A stretch of 64,000 bases of DNA from Sphingomonas sp. BGYR3 (GCF_025153455.1 NZ_JANZNT010000001.1:186001-250000); one strand, 5' to 3'; counted from the stretch's first letter, positions 1 through 9,278 are shown. The notes: generated from the letters alone by a model not told the origin. Program-made: numbers and translations.

Positions 1-304
1 GAAGGGTGCATGGCTGGCCAGCATCGACCCGGAGACGTTCAGCGGCTTTGCCAGCGCCTATGAGGCACGCAATGGCGGCAATCCCGGCGCGCTGGCCGCG
101 CTGACCTATGACGCCACGACCATCGCCCTTCGCCTGCGGGCGACCGGCCCGATCAGCACGAACGCTCTGTTCGATCCCACCGGGTTCGATTGCATCACCG
201 GTCCGGTCCGGTTTCGTACCGATGGCAGCTGCGCGCGCCAGTTCGCGATCCTGGTCGGCACGGGCGATGGCTATGATAAGGCGGCGGTGAGCCAGGGAAC
301 ATGA
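1..304 (+). CDS. C-terminal fragment, probable type II secretion minor pseudopilin (gspI position)
   Basis: The reading frame is open from base 2 to the TGA at 302-304, and its start lies outside the window. About 100 residues are visible, with no transmembrane segment and two Cys residues near the C-terminus (FDCITG, GSCARQ). The stop overlaps the gspJ start as ATGA, so it belongs to the same operon. The gene before gspJ is normally gspI, which is why that role is proposed. The sequence itself does not show a hallmark: the N-terminal prepilin peptidase site that would prove the family is missing. It could instead be a GspH-like pseudopilin. Confidence 0.5.
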   Translation, partial: KGAWLASIDPETFSGFASAYEARNGGNPGALAALTYDATTIALRLRATGPISTNALFDPTGFDCITGPVRFRTDGSCARQFAILVGTGDGYDKAAVSQGT

Positions 305-855
305 TCGCCCCGCGGCCGTCCGAACAGGGCTTTACCCTGATCGAGCTGATGATTTCCCTTGGCCTGTTCGCACTGATTGCGGTGGCCGGGCTGGCGATGG
401 TCGACGGCATTTTGGGCGTGCAGGCGCGGACCGAGGTTCGGCTGGACCGGTTGTCCGATCTGCAACGGGCGATGCTGGTGATCGACGGCGATCTGGATGC
501 GGTGGCCAATGGGGATGTGAACGGCACGGCCGACGCCCTGTCCTTTGTCCGCAGCGCGCCGGGCATGGGCGGCCCGGCGCTGCCGATCCGTTATGCGCTG
601 ACCGACGGCGTTTTGATGCGGATGGCGGGGCCGCAGCCGCAGATGCTGTTGCGCGGGGTTACCGGCGTCCGCTTTCGCTATCTGGGCGAGGGATGGTCCG
701 AACGCTGGCCGGTCGAGGGGGGGCAAACGCCGTCCTGGCCGCGGGCGGTGGAGGTGGTGATGACGCTGGCCCCCGGTTCCGGCCCGCAGGGGAGCCTGCG
801 CCGGCTGGTCGAACTGCCGGAACGGCCACCGGTGACCGAGACGAGGCAGCCATGA
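301..855 (+). CDS. gspJ: Type II secretion minor pseudopilin GspJ
   Basis: This 184-aa protein is a minor pseudopilin that joins GspI and GspK at the tip of the type II secretion pseudopilus. The N-terminus carries a classic prepilin peptidase site, SEQGFTLIELMISLGLFAL, at residues 7-25: cleavage is expected after Gly, followed by Phe, the conserved Glu at +5 and a hydrophobic helix. The rest is a soluble domain of typical GspJ length. It starts with the ATG that overlaps the preceding stop, and its own stop overlaps the gspK ATG, so the three genes are translationally coupled. The call rests on the prepilin motif plus gene order; GspJ itself has few invariant residues. Confidence 0.85.
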   Translation: MIAPRPSEQGFTLIELMISLGLFALIAVAGLAMVDGILGVQARTEVRLDRLSDLQRAMLVIDGDLDAVANGDVNGTADALSFVRSAPGMGGPALPIRYALTDGVLMRMAGPQPQMLLRGVTGVRFRYLGEGWSERWPVEGGQTPSWPRAVEVVMTLAPGSGPQGSLRRLVELPERPPVTETRQP

Positions 856-1769
856 CGTCATCTTCGCCGCCATCCGCCGGGTCGCCCCCCACCGAACCGC
901 CAGCGTCCGAACAGGGCATGATCCTGGTCAACGTCCTGATGTTCGTGGCGATCGCGTCGGGGCTGGTCCTGCTAATGATCAACCGTGAGGAGCTGGCGCT
1001 CGACAGGGCGCTTCGGGTCAGCGAGGCGGCGCGCGCAATGGCGGTGGTGCGCGGCGGGGAGGGGTCGGCCATTTCGGCGCTGCAACGCGATCTGGCGGCG
1101 GGGGCGGACGTGGATCATCGCGGCGAACCCTGGGCGGCGATTGCCGAAACCGGGGTGTCGATCGACGGCGGGACGTTTGACCTGGCGGTGTCCGATGCGG
1201 AGGGGCGGTTCAACCTCAACAACCTGATGTCCGGCGACGTCATCGAAACGATCCGGTTCCAGGATATCGGCAAGGCAGCGGGCCTGACCGAGGATCAGAT
1301 CGTGCAGGCGATCGGGCTGGTCCGCACATATGGCCCCATCACCGATGTCCGTCCGTTGCGACAGGCGCAGATCGACCCGGCCACGCTGACGCGGCTGGAG
1401 GCGATGGTGACGGCATTGCCCGGCCGGACGACGATCAACGCCAATGCGGTATCGCCGGAATTGCTGAGCGTGCTGCTGAACAATCCCGACATTGCTTCGC
1501 GAATGATTGCCCTTCGCGAAGGGGACGGCCAGTTGTCGGTCGACGATGTGGCGGCCGCCGGCGCATCGCTGCCAACGGGCGTCGGCCTCAATTCCTCGAC
1601 CTTCTGGGTGCGCACGCGCGTCCGGATCGGGGATACGGTGCAACAGGGCGCGACCCTGCTGAAACGCCGGCGTGACGGACCGGAACAGACGCCGATCGTC
1701 CGCGCCGTGGCGCGCTGGCGGGGCGCTAGTCTGCCGCCCGGCGTGCCGGAATTTCCCCCGCCGCGCTGA
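852..1769 (+). CDS. gspK: Type II secretion minor pseudopilin GspK
   Basis: This 305-aa protein caps the type II secretion pseudopilus. After an acidic, Pro-rich N-terminus comes SEQGMILVNVLMFVAIASG, a GspK-type prepilin site in which the usual +5 Glu is replaced; loss of this Glu is characteristic of GspK. The middle holds the alpha-domain region with DAEGRFNLNNL, a conserved GspK signature. The start was set at the ATG overlapping the gspJ stop, not at the upstream ATG at 693, which would run through gspJ. It is the last gene of the visible secretion cluster: a hairpin follows and the next genes are tryptophan catabolism. Confidence 0.88.
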   Translation: MTSSSPPSAGSPPTEPPASEQGMILVNVLMFVAIASGLVLLMINREELALDRALRVSEAARAMAVVRGGEGSAISALQRDLAAGADVDHRGEPWAAIAETGVSIDGGTFDLAVSDAEGRFNLNNLMSGDVIETIRFQDIGKAAGLTEDQIVQAIGLVRTYGPITDVRPLRQAQIDPATLTRLEAMVTALPGRTTINANAVSPELLSVLLNNPDIASRMIALREGDGQLSVDDVAAAGASLPTGVGLNSSTFWVRTRVRIGDTVQQGATLLKRRRDGPEQTPIVRAVARWRGASLPPGVPEFPPPR

Positions 1770-1781
1770 TCCTGCCGCTTG

Positions 1782-1816
1782 CCGGTTTCCCCCGTGCGGC
1801 GCACCGGCTAAACCGG
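1782..1816. terminator. Short inverted repeat after gspK
   Basis: CCGGTTT (1782-1788) pairs with AAACCGG (1810-1816) across a GC-rich loop just after gspK. There is no T-tract, so it is a weak terminator or processing site. It ends 3 nt before the kynA ATG and could also affect kynA translation. Confidence 0.35.
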
Positions 1817-1819
1817 GGC

Positions 1820-2578
1820 ATGACCGAACCCATGACCTATGGGCGCTATCTCGCCCTTGATGCGATCCTATCGGCGCAGCATCCGCTGTCCGACCGGCAT
1901 GACGAGCTGTTGTTCGTCATCATTCACCAGACCAAGGAATTGTGGCTGAAGCAGATCATTGCAGAGCTGACGGCCGCCATCCCGCTGATCGATCAGGACC
2001 AGTTGACGCAGGCGTATAAATCGCTCGCCCGCATCTCGCGCATTCAGGCGGTGATGACGCTGAGCTGGGATGTGCTGGCGACCATGACACCCAGCGACTA
2101 TTCCCGGTTCCGGCACGTCCTGGGCGGCAGTTCCGGGTTTCAGTCGGATCAGTTCCGCACGGTGGAAGTGATGCTGGGCATCCGCGACGGCGTTCGCCAT
2201 GGCCCGATGACGGCAGACGCGGCGACCCGGCCTAGCCTGTGGGATGCGGCCAATGCTGCGCTGGGGCGGGCCGGGTTCGACCTGCCACCGCCCCGCGCCG
2301 ACTGGTCGGCAGCCTATCGCCCCGATCCGCTGGTCGAGGCAGGCTGGGCCGCGGTCTATCGGGATCCGGAACGGTACTGGAACCTCTATCAGCTTGCGGA
2401 AAAGCTGGTCGATGTCGACGATGCCATGGCAAGCTGGCGGCACAAGCATGTGATGACCGTGAGCCGGGTGATCGGCGGCAAGCGCGGGACGGGCGGCACG
2501 GCGGGCGTCGCCTATCTGGAATCCACCCTGACCAAACGCGCCTTTCCCGAACTCTGGACGCTGAGGACCGGCCTGTGA
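1820..2578 (+). CDS. kynA: Tryptophan 2,3-dioxygenase
   Basis: This 252-aa haem dioxygenase opens the indole ring of L-tryptophan to give N-formylkynurenine, the first step of the kynurenine pathway. The family signature lies near the N-terminus (MTYGRYLALDAIL, then HDELLFVIIHQTKELWLKQI at about residues 28-47), including the conserved distal His and the Trp/Lys run. The length is slightly short for bacterial TDO (about 260-280 aa) but the protein looks complete. It is followed without a gap by the kynureninase-like gene, whose GTG start overlaps the TGA stop. No formamidase (kynB) is seen nearby. Confidence 0.93.
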   Translation: MTEPMTYGRYLALDAILSAQHPLSDRHDELLFVIIHQTKELWLKQIIAELTAAIPLIDQDQLTQAYKSLARISRIQAVMTLSWDVLATMTPSDYSRFRHVLGGSSGFQSDQFRTVEVMLGIRDGVRHGPMTADAATRPSLWDAANAALGRAGFDLPPPRADWSAAYRPDPLVEAGWAAVYRDPERYWNLYQLAEKLVDVDDAMASWRHKHVMTVSRVIGGKRGTGGTAGVAYLESTLTKRAFPELWTLRTGL

Positions 2579-3717
2579 CCGATTACAAACGACTGTTCCA
2601 GCGCAGCATCGCGGCCGCGCCGGACCGGCTGCATTTCGCCGCGCATAGCCACCATCTGTGGCCGGATGCCAGCTATGTCGGACAGCTTGCCTGCTGGCAG
2701 GATGCGGCCCGGCTGGCGGATCGCAAATGGGGCAGGGTGATGGACGAGCTGTGGCCCGCCGCGCAGCGCCATGTGGCGGATGAATTGCGCCTGCCCGACC
2801 CGTCGACGGTGATGTTTGCCGGAAACACGCATGATTTCCTGATCCGCATCCGCTCGGCGCTGCCCGCACGGCCGCTGCGCATCCTGACGACCGAAGGGGA
2901 ATTTCACAGCTTTCGCCGTCAGACGGCGCGATGGGCGGAATCGGGCGATGTGACGCTGCACCGTGAACCCGTTGGCCCCGATCTGATCGATCGGCTGATC
3001 GCCCGCGCCCGCGCCGAACGGTTCGACCTGATCTGGGTAAGCCAGGTGATGTTCGGCACCGGGTTCGTCGTGCCGGGGTGGGAAAGGCTGGCCGACCTCG
3101 CTGACCCTGATGGGCCATGGGTGGTGATCGACGGCTATCACGGCTTCATGGCGATGCCGACCGACCTGTCGGGCGTGGCCGACCGCCTGTTCTACCTGTC
3201 CGGCGGGTATAAATATGCGATGTCGGGGGAGGGCGTGGCGTTGATGCACGCGCCGCACGGCTTTGGGGCGCGCCCGATGCTGACCGGTTGGTATGCGGAG
3301 TTCGAGGATCTGAGCCTGCCGCCGGGCAGCGTCGGCTATGCCCCGGATGCGCGGCGGTTCATGGGGGCGACGTTCGATCCGTCGGGCATTTACCGGTTTG
3401 TGGCGGTGCGCGACATGCTGCGGGACGCGGCGCTCGATACTGCGGCGATTTCCGCCCATGCGGCCGGGTTGCGCGATGCGTTTCTGGCGGGGCGGGGGCG
3501 GACGGTGCTGGCCGATGCCGAATTGCTCAATCCGCCGTCGGCTGGCGCGTCGGCACGGTTCCTTGCCCTGCGCACGGCCGATGCCGCCCGGATCCAGGCC
3601 GGTCTGGCCGAACGGGATGTGATTACCGACGTTCGCGGCGATGTGCTGCGCATCGGATTCGGCCTTTATCAGTCCGATCGCGATGTCGGATCGTTGCTGG
3701 ACCACCTTGCCGCCTGA
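2575..3717 (+). CDS. kynU: Kynureninase-like class V PLP enzyme
   Basis: This 380-aa fold-type I PLP enzyme probably cleaves kynurenine to anthranilate and alanine. The visible signature is LSGGYKYAMSGEGV around residues 205-218, whose Lys should form the Schiff base, as in the SYKYL motif of kynureninases. VIDGYHGFM upstream supplies the cofactor-binding Asp. The GTG start at 2575 was chosen because it overlaps the kynA stop and has TGAGGA about 8 nt upstream; a longer open frame from 2239 would lie inside kynA. The protein is shorter than canonical KynU (about 415 aa), so another class V activity is possible, but the coupling to kynA supports kynureninase. Confidence 0.75.
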   Translation: MTDYKRLFQRSIAAAPDRLHFAAHSHHLWPDASYVGQLACWQDAARLADRKWGRVMDELWPAAQRHVADELRLPDPSTVMFAGNTHDFLIRIRSALPARPLRILTTEGEFHSFRRQTARWAESGDVTLHREPVGPDLIDRLIARARAERFDLIWVSQVMFGTGFVVPGWERLADLADPDGPWVVIDGYHGFMAMPTDLSGVADRLFYLSGGYKYAMSGEGVALMHAPHGFGARPMLTGWYAEFEDLSLPPGSVGYAPDARRFMGATFDPSGIYRFVAVRDMLRDAALDTAAISAHAAGLRDAFLAGRGRTVLADAELLNPPSAGASARFLALRTADAARIQAGLAERDVITDVRGDVLRIGFGLYQSDRDVGSLLDHLAA

Positions 3718-3749
3718 GCCGTCATGGCATCGATCCATCATCTTTTGGA

Positions 3750-3777
3750 TTGCATCATCCATTTTGTCTGATTTATG
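3750..3777 (+). promoter_or_regulatory. Promoter with candidate AraR-type (FadR/GntR) operator
   Basis: A weak -35 TTGCAT (3750-3755) and -10 TTTATG (3772-3777) are separated by 16 nt. Inside lies TTGTCTGATTTAT (3764-3776). It matches 11 of 13 positions of the motif in the promoter of the AraD1/arabinofuranosidase operon (minus strand, 8242-8254). TGTCTGA resembles the half-palindromic operators of FCD-domain GntR regulators, one of which is encoded nearby. Confidence 0.5.
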
Positions 3778-3807
3778 GGCTGACCCAATCAAAAGAGCGG
3801 AGAAGAC

Positions 3808-5613
3808 ATGACGGATACACCAGCAGCGGGGCCGCGACGGCTGCGTTCACGCGCATGGTTCGACGATCCCGACAATGTCGACATGACCGCGCTGTATCTT
3901 GAGCGGTACATGAATTTCGGCCTGTCGCTGGAAGAGCTTCAGTCCGGCCGTCCGATCATCGGCATCGCCCAGACGGGTAGCGACCTGTCGCCGTGCAACC
4001 GCCACCACCTTGTCCTGGCCGAACGGGTGCGGGAAGGGGTGCGCGAGGCCGGCGGGATCGTGATCGAATTTCCCGTCCATCCGATTCAGGAAACCGGCAA
4101 GCGGCCGACGGCGGGGCTGGACCGCAATCTGGCCTATCTGGGGCTGGTCGAGGTGCTGTTCGGTTATCCCATCGACGGCGTGGTGCTGACCACCGGATGC
4201 GACAAGACGACGCCCGCGCTGCTGATGGCGGCCGCGACGGTGAACATCCCGGCCATCGCCCTGCCCGTCGGCCCGATGCTGAACGGCTGGCACAAGGGCG
4301 AACGGACTGGATCGGGCACCATCGTTTGGAAGGCGCGGCAGATGCTTGCGGCCGGCGAAATCGACCGCACGGGCTTTATCAAGCTGGTGGCCAGCTCCGC
4401 TCCCTCGACCGGCTGGTGCAACACCATGGGCACCGCCACGACGATGAACTCGCTGGCCGAGGCGCTGGGCATGACGCTGCCCGGTGCGGCGGCGATCCCG
4501 GCGCCCTATCGCGACCGGCAGGAGTGCGCGTATCGCACCGGCATGCAGATCGTCGAGATGGTGCACGCCGATCGCAAGCCGTCCGACATCCTGACCAAGG
4601 CCGCGTTCCTGAACGCCATCCGCGTCAATTCGGCCATCGGCGGATCGACCAACGCCCCCATTCATATCAACGCCATCGCCCGTCATATCGGCGTCGAACT
4701 GGACATTGACGAATGGCAGAGCGAGGGGCGCGACGTGCCGCTGCTGGTCAACCTGCAGCCCGCGGGCGAATATCTGGGTGAGGATTATTACCGTGCCGGG
4801 GGCGTTCCGGCGGTCATCGGCGAACTGATCCGGCATGGCCTGATCGAAACGGATGCCCTGACCGCCAATGGCAAGTCGATGGGCGAGAATTGCCGGGATG
4901 CCATGATCGAGGACGATCGCGTCATCCGGACGATGGATCAGGCGCTCAATCCCAAAGGCGGGTTCGTCGTGCTGCGCGGCAACCTGTTCGACAGTGCGAT
5001 CATGAAGCTGTCGGTGATTTCCGACGATTTCCGCAAGCGGTACCTGTCCAATCCGGACGACCCTGATGCGTTCGAGGGGCCGGTTGTCGTGTTCGACGGG
5101 CCGGAGGATTACCACCACCGCATCGACGATCCGTCGCTGGGCATTACCGAGGAAACGCTGCTCGTCATTCGCGGCACCGGGCCGATCGGCTATCCGGGCG
5201 CGGCAGAGGTGGTGAACATGCGGCCGCCCGCCGAACTCATCAAGCGCGGCATTCAGGCGCTGCCGTGCATCGGCGATGGTCGCCAGTCGGGGACCAGCGG
5301 CAGCCCGTCGATCCTGAACGCGTCGCCTGAGGCGGCGGCGGGCGGGGGCCTTGCCCTGCTGCGTACCGGCGACCGGGTTCGGGTCGATATCGGCCGGGGC
5401 ACGGCCGACATGCTGATTTCTGCGGAGGAACTGGCCGAGCGCCGGGCGGCATTCGATGCAGCGGGCGGATACAAATATCCGCCGCATCAGACGCCGTGGC
5501 AACAGATCCAGCGCGCTCTTGTCGGTCAGATGGAGACGGGCGCGGTGCTGGAACCGGCGGTCGATTACCAGAAGCTGGCCCAGACGATCGGCGTGCCGCG
5601 GCACAACCACTGA
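3808..5613 (+). CDS. IlvD/Edd-family sugar-acid dehydratase, probable L-arabinonate dehydratase
   Basis: This 601-aa enzyme removes water from an aldonic acid to give a 2-keto-3-deoxy acid. The family's three iron-sulphur cysteines are visible in [21 protein letters not shown] and [17 protein letters not shown]; the last also holds the catalytic Ser. Length and motifs match the sugar-acid branch (arabinonate/xylonate dehydratases), not the branched-chain amino-acid IlvD branch. The substrate is inferred from context: it sits convergent to an arabinofuranosidase and AraD1-family operon and shares a promoter motif with it. The start ATG has GCGGAGAAG upstream. Galactonate or xylonate as substrate cannot be excluded from sequence alone. 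Confidence 0.82.
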   Translation: MTDTPAAGPRRLRSRAWFDDPDNVDMTALYLERYMNFGLSLEELQSGRPIIGIAQTGSDLSPCNRHHLVLAERVREGVREAGGIVIEFPVHPIQETGKRPTAGLDRNLAYLGLVEVLFGYPIDGVVLTTGCDKTTPALLMAAATVNIPAIALPVGPMLNGWHKGERTGSGTIVWKARQMLAAGEIDRTGFIKLVASSAPSTGWCNTMGTATTMNSLAEALGMTLPGAAAIPAPYRDRQECAYRTGMQIVEMVHADRKPSDILTKAAFLNAIRVNSAIGGSTNAPIHINAIARHIGVELDIDEWQSEGRDVPLLVNLQPAGEYLGEDYYRAGGVPAVIGELIRHGLIETDALTANGKSMGENCRDAMIEDDRVIRTMDQALNPKGGFVVLRGNLFDSAIMKLSVISDDFRKRYLSNPDDPDAFEGPVVVFDGPEDYHHRIDDPSLGITEETLLVIRGTGPIGYPGAAEVVNMRPPAELIKRGIQALPCIGDGRQSGTSGSPSILNASPEAAAGGGLALLRTGDRVRVDIGRGTADMLISAEELAERRAAFDAAGGYKYPPHQTPWQQIQRALVGQMETGAVLEPAVDYQKLAQTIGVPRHNH

Positions 5614-5633
5614 TCGGTTCTGCACGTGATCGG

Positions 5634-5663
5634 CCTGCCCGGACGGTTTCCCGCCCGGGCAGG
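5634..5663. terminator. Hairpin between convergent genes
   Basis: CCTGCCCGG (5634-5642) pairs perfectly with CCGGGCAGG (5655-5663) over a 12-nt loop. It lies between the 3' ends of the dehydratase and arabinofuranosidase genes. It lacks a T-tract but is positioned to end transcripts from both sides. Confidence 0.55.
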
Positions 5664-5671
5664 ACCGGCGA

Positions 5672-7219
5672 TCATTCGACGGCGACGACCGCAACCGCCT
5701 TTGCCGGCAATTCGAATACCAGCTTGCCGCCTTCCGTCTTGCCGGAATAGGGCGCGGGCTTCAGCGTGTCCGGCTTGTCGAACGTATTATGGGTGTCCAT
5801 CGCCGGTGCGGTCAGGATGCGCCCCGTCGCCCGGCCGGTCAGGGTGGTGCGAACCTTTACCGGGCGGTTCGGGTCAAGGTTGACCAGCGAGACATAAAGC
5901 TTGCCATCGGTGCCCCGCGCCACCGAACTGTCCACCATCGGCAGGTCGATGCTGCCCAGCACATAGCGGGGGCCATCCACCTTTGCCTCGATCGGCGTCG
6001 CACCCTGGAACGGCTTGTACAGGTCAAAGGCGTGATAGGTCGGGGTCAGGAGCATCTTCTCCTTGTCCGTCAGGATCATCGCCTGAAGCACGTTCACCAT
6101 CTGCGCGATCGCGGCCAGCTTTACGCGGCGCGTGTGCCGGTGAAAGATGTTGAGCGTGAGCGCCGCGACATGGACGTCGCGCAGTGAGTTCTGCTGATAC
6201 AGGAACCCCGGATTGGTGCCGGGGTCCGGATCGTACCAAGTGCCCCATTCATCGGGGTACAGCGCCACTCGGCCCTTCGGATCATATTTGTCCATGATGG
6301 CGGTATGCCGGGTCAAAATATCGTCCATGTGCATCGCGTTGCGCAGCGTCGATGCCCATTCGCTTTCCGGGAACCCCGTCGCCTGACCCTTTTTGGTCCA
6401 GTTACCGGTGGGCAGGGTGTAATAATGGATGCTCAGCGCCTGAACTTCCTTCGTCGCGTCGCGCATCAGCGCCTCGGTGAACTTTTCATCATCGCCGTTC
6501 GCGCCCGTTGCCACTTCGATCGTCGGTTCGACGCCGGGGGGCGATTTGACGAAGGTCTGATACCGGCGGTGGAGCACGGCGGACTGTTCGCCGGTCATGT
6601 TGCCGCCGCATCCCCAGCTTTCGTTGCCGATGCCGAAATACTTGACCTTCCACGGCTTGTCCCGGCCATTGGCCTTGCGCTGCTCGACCAGTGTCGAGGG
6701 CACGCTGCCGGTCATATATTCCATCCACCGGGCCATCTCGATCGGCGGCATCGACCCCATGTTGCCGGCGACATAGGCTTCGGACCCGATCATTTCGGCA
6801 AAGTTCAGGAATTCGTGGGTGCCGAAACTATTGTCTTCGGTGACCCATCCCCAATGGGTGTTGATCCGCTTTGGCCGTTTGTCGCGCGGGCCGATCCCGT
6901 CCTTCCAGTCATATTCGTCGGCAAAACAGCCGCCCGGCCAGCGGACGACGGGGACCTTCAGTGCCTTCAGCGCGGCCAGGACGTCGTTGCGATATCCGTT
7001 GGTGTTGGGGATGGGGCTGTTTTCGCCGACCCAGATGCCTTCATAGACGCTGCGCCCCAGATGCTCGGCAAACTGGCCCTGAATCGCCGGTTCGATGCGT
7101 GGCCCCTGTTTGGCCATGTCGATGGTCAGCACGGCCTCTGCCACCCGCTGAGCCTGAGCCGGTGCGGCGATTGCCACGCTGGCAACCCCCGCCAACGCGA
7201 TGCGGGTCGTCCATTTCAT
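5672..7219 (-). CDS. Exported GH51 alpha-L-arabinofuranosidase
   Basis: This 515-aa glycoside hydrolase releases terminal L-arabinofuranose from arabinan or arabinoxylan oligosaccharides. The first 24 residues form a Sec signal peptide ending APAQAQ, so it works in the periplasm or outside. GH51 landmarks are VVRWPGGCFADEYDW, FGIGNESWGCGG (acid/base Glu in GNE) and LYPDEWGTWYD (nucleophile Glu). The C-terminal 100 residues form the small beta-domain usual in the family. It is the second gene of a two-gene operon, 21 bp after the AraD1-family gene, with no separate promoter visible. Confidence 0.92.
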   Translation of the reverse strand: MKWTTRIALAGVASVAIAAPAQAQRVAEAVLTIDMAKQGPRIEPAIQGQFAEHLGRSVYEGIWVGENSPIPNTNGYRNDVLAALKALKVPVVRWPGGCFADEYDWKDGIGPRDKRPKRINTHWGWVTEDNSFGTHEFLNFAEMIGSEAYVAGNMGSMPPIEMARWMEYMTGSVPSTLVEQRKANGRDKPWKVKYFGIGNESWGCGGNMTGEQSAVLHRRYQTFVKSPPGVEPTIEVATGANGDDEKFTEALMRDATKEVQALSIHYYTLPTGNWTKKGQATGFPESEWASTLRNAMHMDDILTRHTAIMDKYDPKGRVALYPDEWGTWYDPDPGTNPGFLYQQNSLRDVHVAALTLNIFHRHTRRVKLAAIAQMVNVLQAMILTDKEKMLLTPTYHAFDLYKPFQGATPIEAKVDGPRYVLGSIDLPMVDSSVARGTDGKLYVSLVNLDPNRPVKVRTTLTGRATGRILTAPAMDTHNTFDKPDTLKPAPYSGKTEGGKLVFELPAKAVAVVAVE

Positions 7220-7240
7220 GCAAGCTCTCCCTGTTTATCG

Positions 7241-8221
7241 TTACAGCGCGCTGACGGTTACGCCCACGGCATCCGCAACGGTCATTGTGTTGCGAAGGGG
7301 CAGCGTGAACGGCGCCGCCTCGATCTCGAACTGGTCGCCGGGCTGGACGGCAAAGCCATCGGAAAAGCTGAGCGTGGCCGTTCCGAAAAAATGGACATGG
7401 ACATCGCCGGGCCGCCGGAACTGCGCATATTTGAAGTGGTGATGTTCCAGATTGGCGATGGAATGGGACATGTTCGCCTCTCCCGACAGGAACGGCTTTT
7501 CCCAGACAGTCTGTCCGTCGCGGACGATACGGCTGCTGCCCCGAACATCGGCGGGCAATGGGCCGGTCAGCAACTCCGCCCCAAGCGCCGCGTGCCGCAG
7601 CTTGGAATGGGCGAGCCACAGGTAATTGCCCCGCTCCGTCACATGATCCGAAAACTCGTTCGCAAGGCAAAAGCCCAGCCGATGCGGCGTGCCGTCCGGG
7701 CCGATCAGATAGATGCCTGCGATCTCCGGCTCCTCGCCGCCATCCAGCGCGAATGCGGGGGAGGGGATGGGCCGGCCCGTCGGCACGATGGAATCGCCAT
7801 CGCCCTTATAAAACCATTCCGGTTGAACGCCGACATCGCCCGCGGCCGGCTTTCCGCCGTCCACGCCCATCAGGAACATGCGCATCGAATCGGTCAGGTC
7901 GCCGCTCGCCGCCGCCTTGTGCATCTTGTCGCGCCCCTCGGCCGAGCCGAGATGGGTGAGGCCAGTGCCGGTCAGGTGGCAGTGCGCCGGATCGGCATGG
8001 TCGATCGGGGCGAGCAGCCGTCCATCGGCCGAAAGCCGGTCCAGGTCCGCGTCCGCGCCCAGCCGCTGGCTGGCCAGATCGGCCAGCGAACGGCCCGCCG
8101 CAATGGCATCGCTGGCCAGCGCATAGACTGACGATGTGCCGGTCAGCCAGTTTGCCCTACCGTCCGACGCGGCAATCACGCCCCGTGTCCCGTCATCGCC
8201 CACAGCCTGAATCAGTCGCAT
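7241..8221 (-). CDS. AraD1/GguC-family protein (FAH-like fold), sugar-acid catabolism
   Basis: This 326-aa cytoplasmic protein resembles the AraD1/GguC family, distant relatives of fumarylacetoacetate hydrolase found in arabinose and galactose catabolic clusters. It has no signal peptide. Motifs typical of the fold are visible: EPEIAGIYLIGPDG (metal-binding Glu), GFCLANEFSDHVTE and GDVHVHFFGTATLSF. In arabinose clusters such proteins are thought to act on the keto-deoxy acid made by the dehydratase. The exact reaction is not fixed by sequence. It is first in an operon with the GH51 gene, and its promoter carries the TGTCTGA motif. Confidence 0.75.
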   Translation of the reverse strand: MRLIQAVGDDGTRGVIAASDGRANWLTGTSSVYALASDAIAAGRSLADLASQRLGADADLDRLSADGRLLAPIDHADPAHCHLTGTGLTHLGSAEGRDKMHKAAASGDLTDSMRMFLMGVDGGKPAAGDVGVQPEWFYKGDGDSIVPTGRPIPSPAFALDGGEEPEIAGIYLIGPDGTPHRLGFCLANEFSDHVTERGNYLWLAHSKLRHAALGAELLTGPLPADVRGSSRIVRDGQTVWEKPFLSGEANMSHSIANLEHHHFKYAQFRRPGDVHVHFFGTATLSFSDGFAVQPGDQFEIEAAPFTLPLRNTMTVADAVGVTVSAL

Positions 8222-8239
8222 GAAACTCTCCCTTGCGAC

Positions 8240-8269
8240 CTATTAGTCAGACATAAGGACGGTTCGCAA
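8240..8269 (-). promoter_or_regulatory. Promoter of the AraD1-arabinofuranosidase operon with embedded operator
   Basis: On the minus strand, -35 TTGCGA (8264-8269) and -10 TAATAG (8240-8245) are 18 nt apart. ATGTCTGACTAAT (8242-8254) overlaps the -10 and the spacer, as a repressor site should. It matches the site before the dehydratase gene. Confidence 0.55.
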
Positions 8270-8367
8270 ATGGTAATCGTGCGATCGCCAGCGTTCGCGC
8301 CAATGGGTCGAATGCTGCGATCTGGGATTTCGGACGAAATAGTCTTGCCGGCTTCCGCGCCGACCGT

Positions 8368-9087
8368 TCAGCTGGGCGGCAGGACGGATGTCGTGTCAAG
8401 AAACGCCAGGTCGACCAGTTCGGTCATTGCCTGGTGCGCCTGTGCTGCATCGCCCGCGGCGACCGCATCGAACACCGCCCAGTGTTCGGGCATCGGATCG
8501 CGGCGCAGGGGTGTCTTGCGCTGCTTGTAAACGGTGGTCCACGCCACGGCGGCACCTACGCCGCTGGTCAGGGTGATCAGGAACGGATTGGCCGATGCGT
8601 TCAGCAATGCGGCATGAAACCGCTGATCGGCCAGGCGGCCTTCCGGCGACGTCAGGCTGTGGCGCGCCATATCCTCCAGCGCCGTTTTCATTTCCCGGAT
8701 CTGGTCGGGCGTGCGGCGCCTCGCGGCCAGCGATGCAGCCTCCGGCTCGACGATCCGGCGCAATTCGAACAGGCTGACCAGCAGCGATTCGTCCGGCTCC
8801 TCGGCAAAGATCCATGACAGGATGTCGGGATCCAGCATCTGCCAGCGTTGCCGGTCGCTGACCCGCGTGCCTGTTTTCGGGCGCGATTCGACCAGACCCT
8901 TGGCTGCCAGCATGCGCAATGCTTCGCGATAGGCGGTGCGGGAGACGTTGAGCTGGTCACTGGCCACCACCTCGCCGCTCAGCACATCGCCGGGCGCATA
9001 GCCGCCATTGACGATCTTCATGCCCAGATCGCGGGCGATCGTGCCGTGAATGCGCAGCGCGCGATGATCCGGATCGACCTTGGCCAT
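8368..9087 (-). CDS. FadR-type (FCD domain) GntR transcriptional regulator of the arabinose block
   Basis: This 239-aa regulator has an N-terminal winged HTH (about residues 10-80; VVASDQLNVSRTAYREALRMLAAKG is the recognition region) and an all-helical C-terminal FCD ligand domain. It contains FCD metal-site features such as ELRRIVEPEAASLAA and ADQRFHAALLNAS. The start was placed at the ATG at 9087, which gives MAKVDPDHRALRIHG. The frame stays open to 9306, but that extension would run through the tRNA-Pro gene. It is probably a repressor released by an arabinose pathway acid. Its targets are inferred to be the two flanking TGTCTGA promoters. Confidence 0.85.
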   Translation of the reverse strand: MAKVDPDHRALRIHGTIARDLGMKIVNGGYAPGDVLSGEVVASDQLNVSRTAYREALRMLAAKGLVESRPKTGTRVSDRQRWQMLDPDILSWIFAEEPDESLLVSLFELRRIVEPEAASLAARRRTPDQIREMKTALEDMARHSLTSPEGRLADQRFHAALLNASANPFLITLTSGVGAAVAWTTVYKQRKTPLRRDPMPEHWAVFDAVAAGDAAQAHQAMTELVDLAFLDTTSVLPPS

Positions 9088-9160
9088 GCCGCTCTGTGTA
9101 GCGCGAAACAACGGGGCCGCAACAATCTGCGGCAACGGAAAACTCGCGATGTAAGGAAAT

Positions 9161-9237
9161 TGGTCGGGGAAAGAGGATTCGAACCTCCGGCCCCTGCCTC
9201 CCGAAGGCAGTGCTCTACCAGGCTGAGCTATTCCCCG
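9161..9237 (-). tRNA. tRNA-Pro (anticodon CGG)
   Basis: The minus strand folds into a full 77-nt cloverleaf. The acceptor stem is CGGGGAA/TTCCCCG, followed by A and an encoded CCA. The D-arm is GCTC..GAGC, the anticodon arm CTGCC-TTCGGGA-GGCAG with CGG at 34-36, and the T-arm contains GGTTCGAATCC. The C1 start is typical of bacterial tRNA-Pro. Confidence 0.96.
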
Positions 9238-9278
9238 ACCATGGGGTCCGCCGGGGCCAGCCCCGGTGGAGAGCGGCG

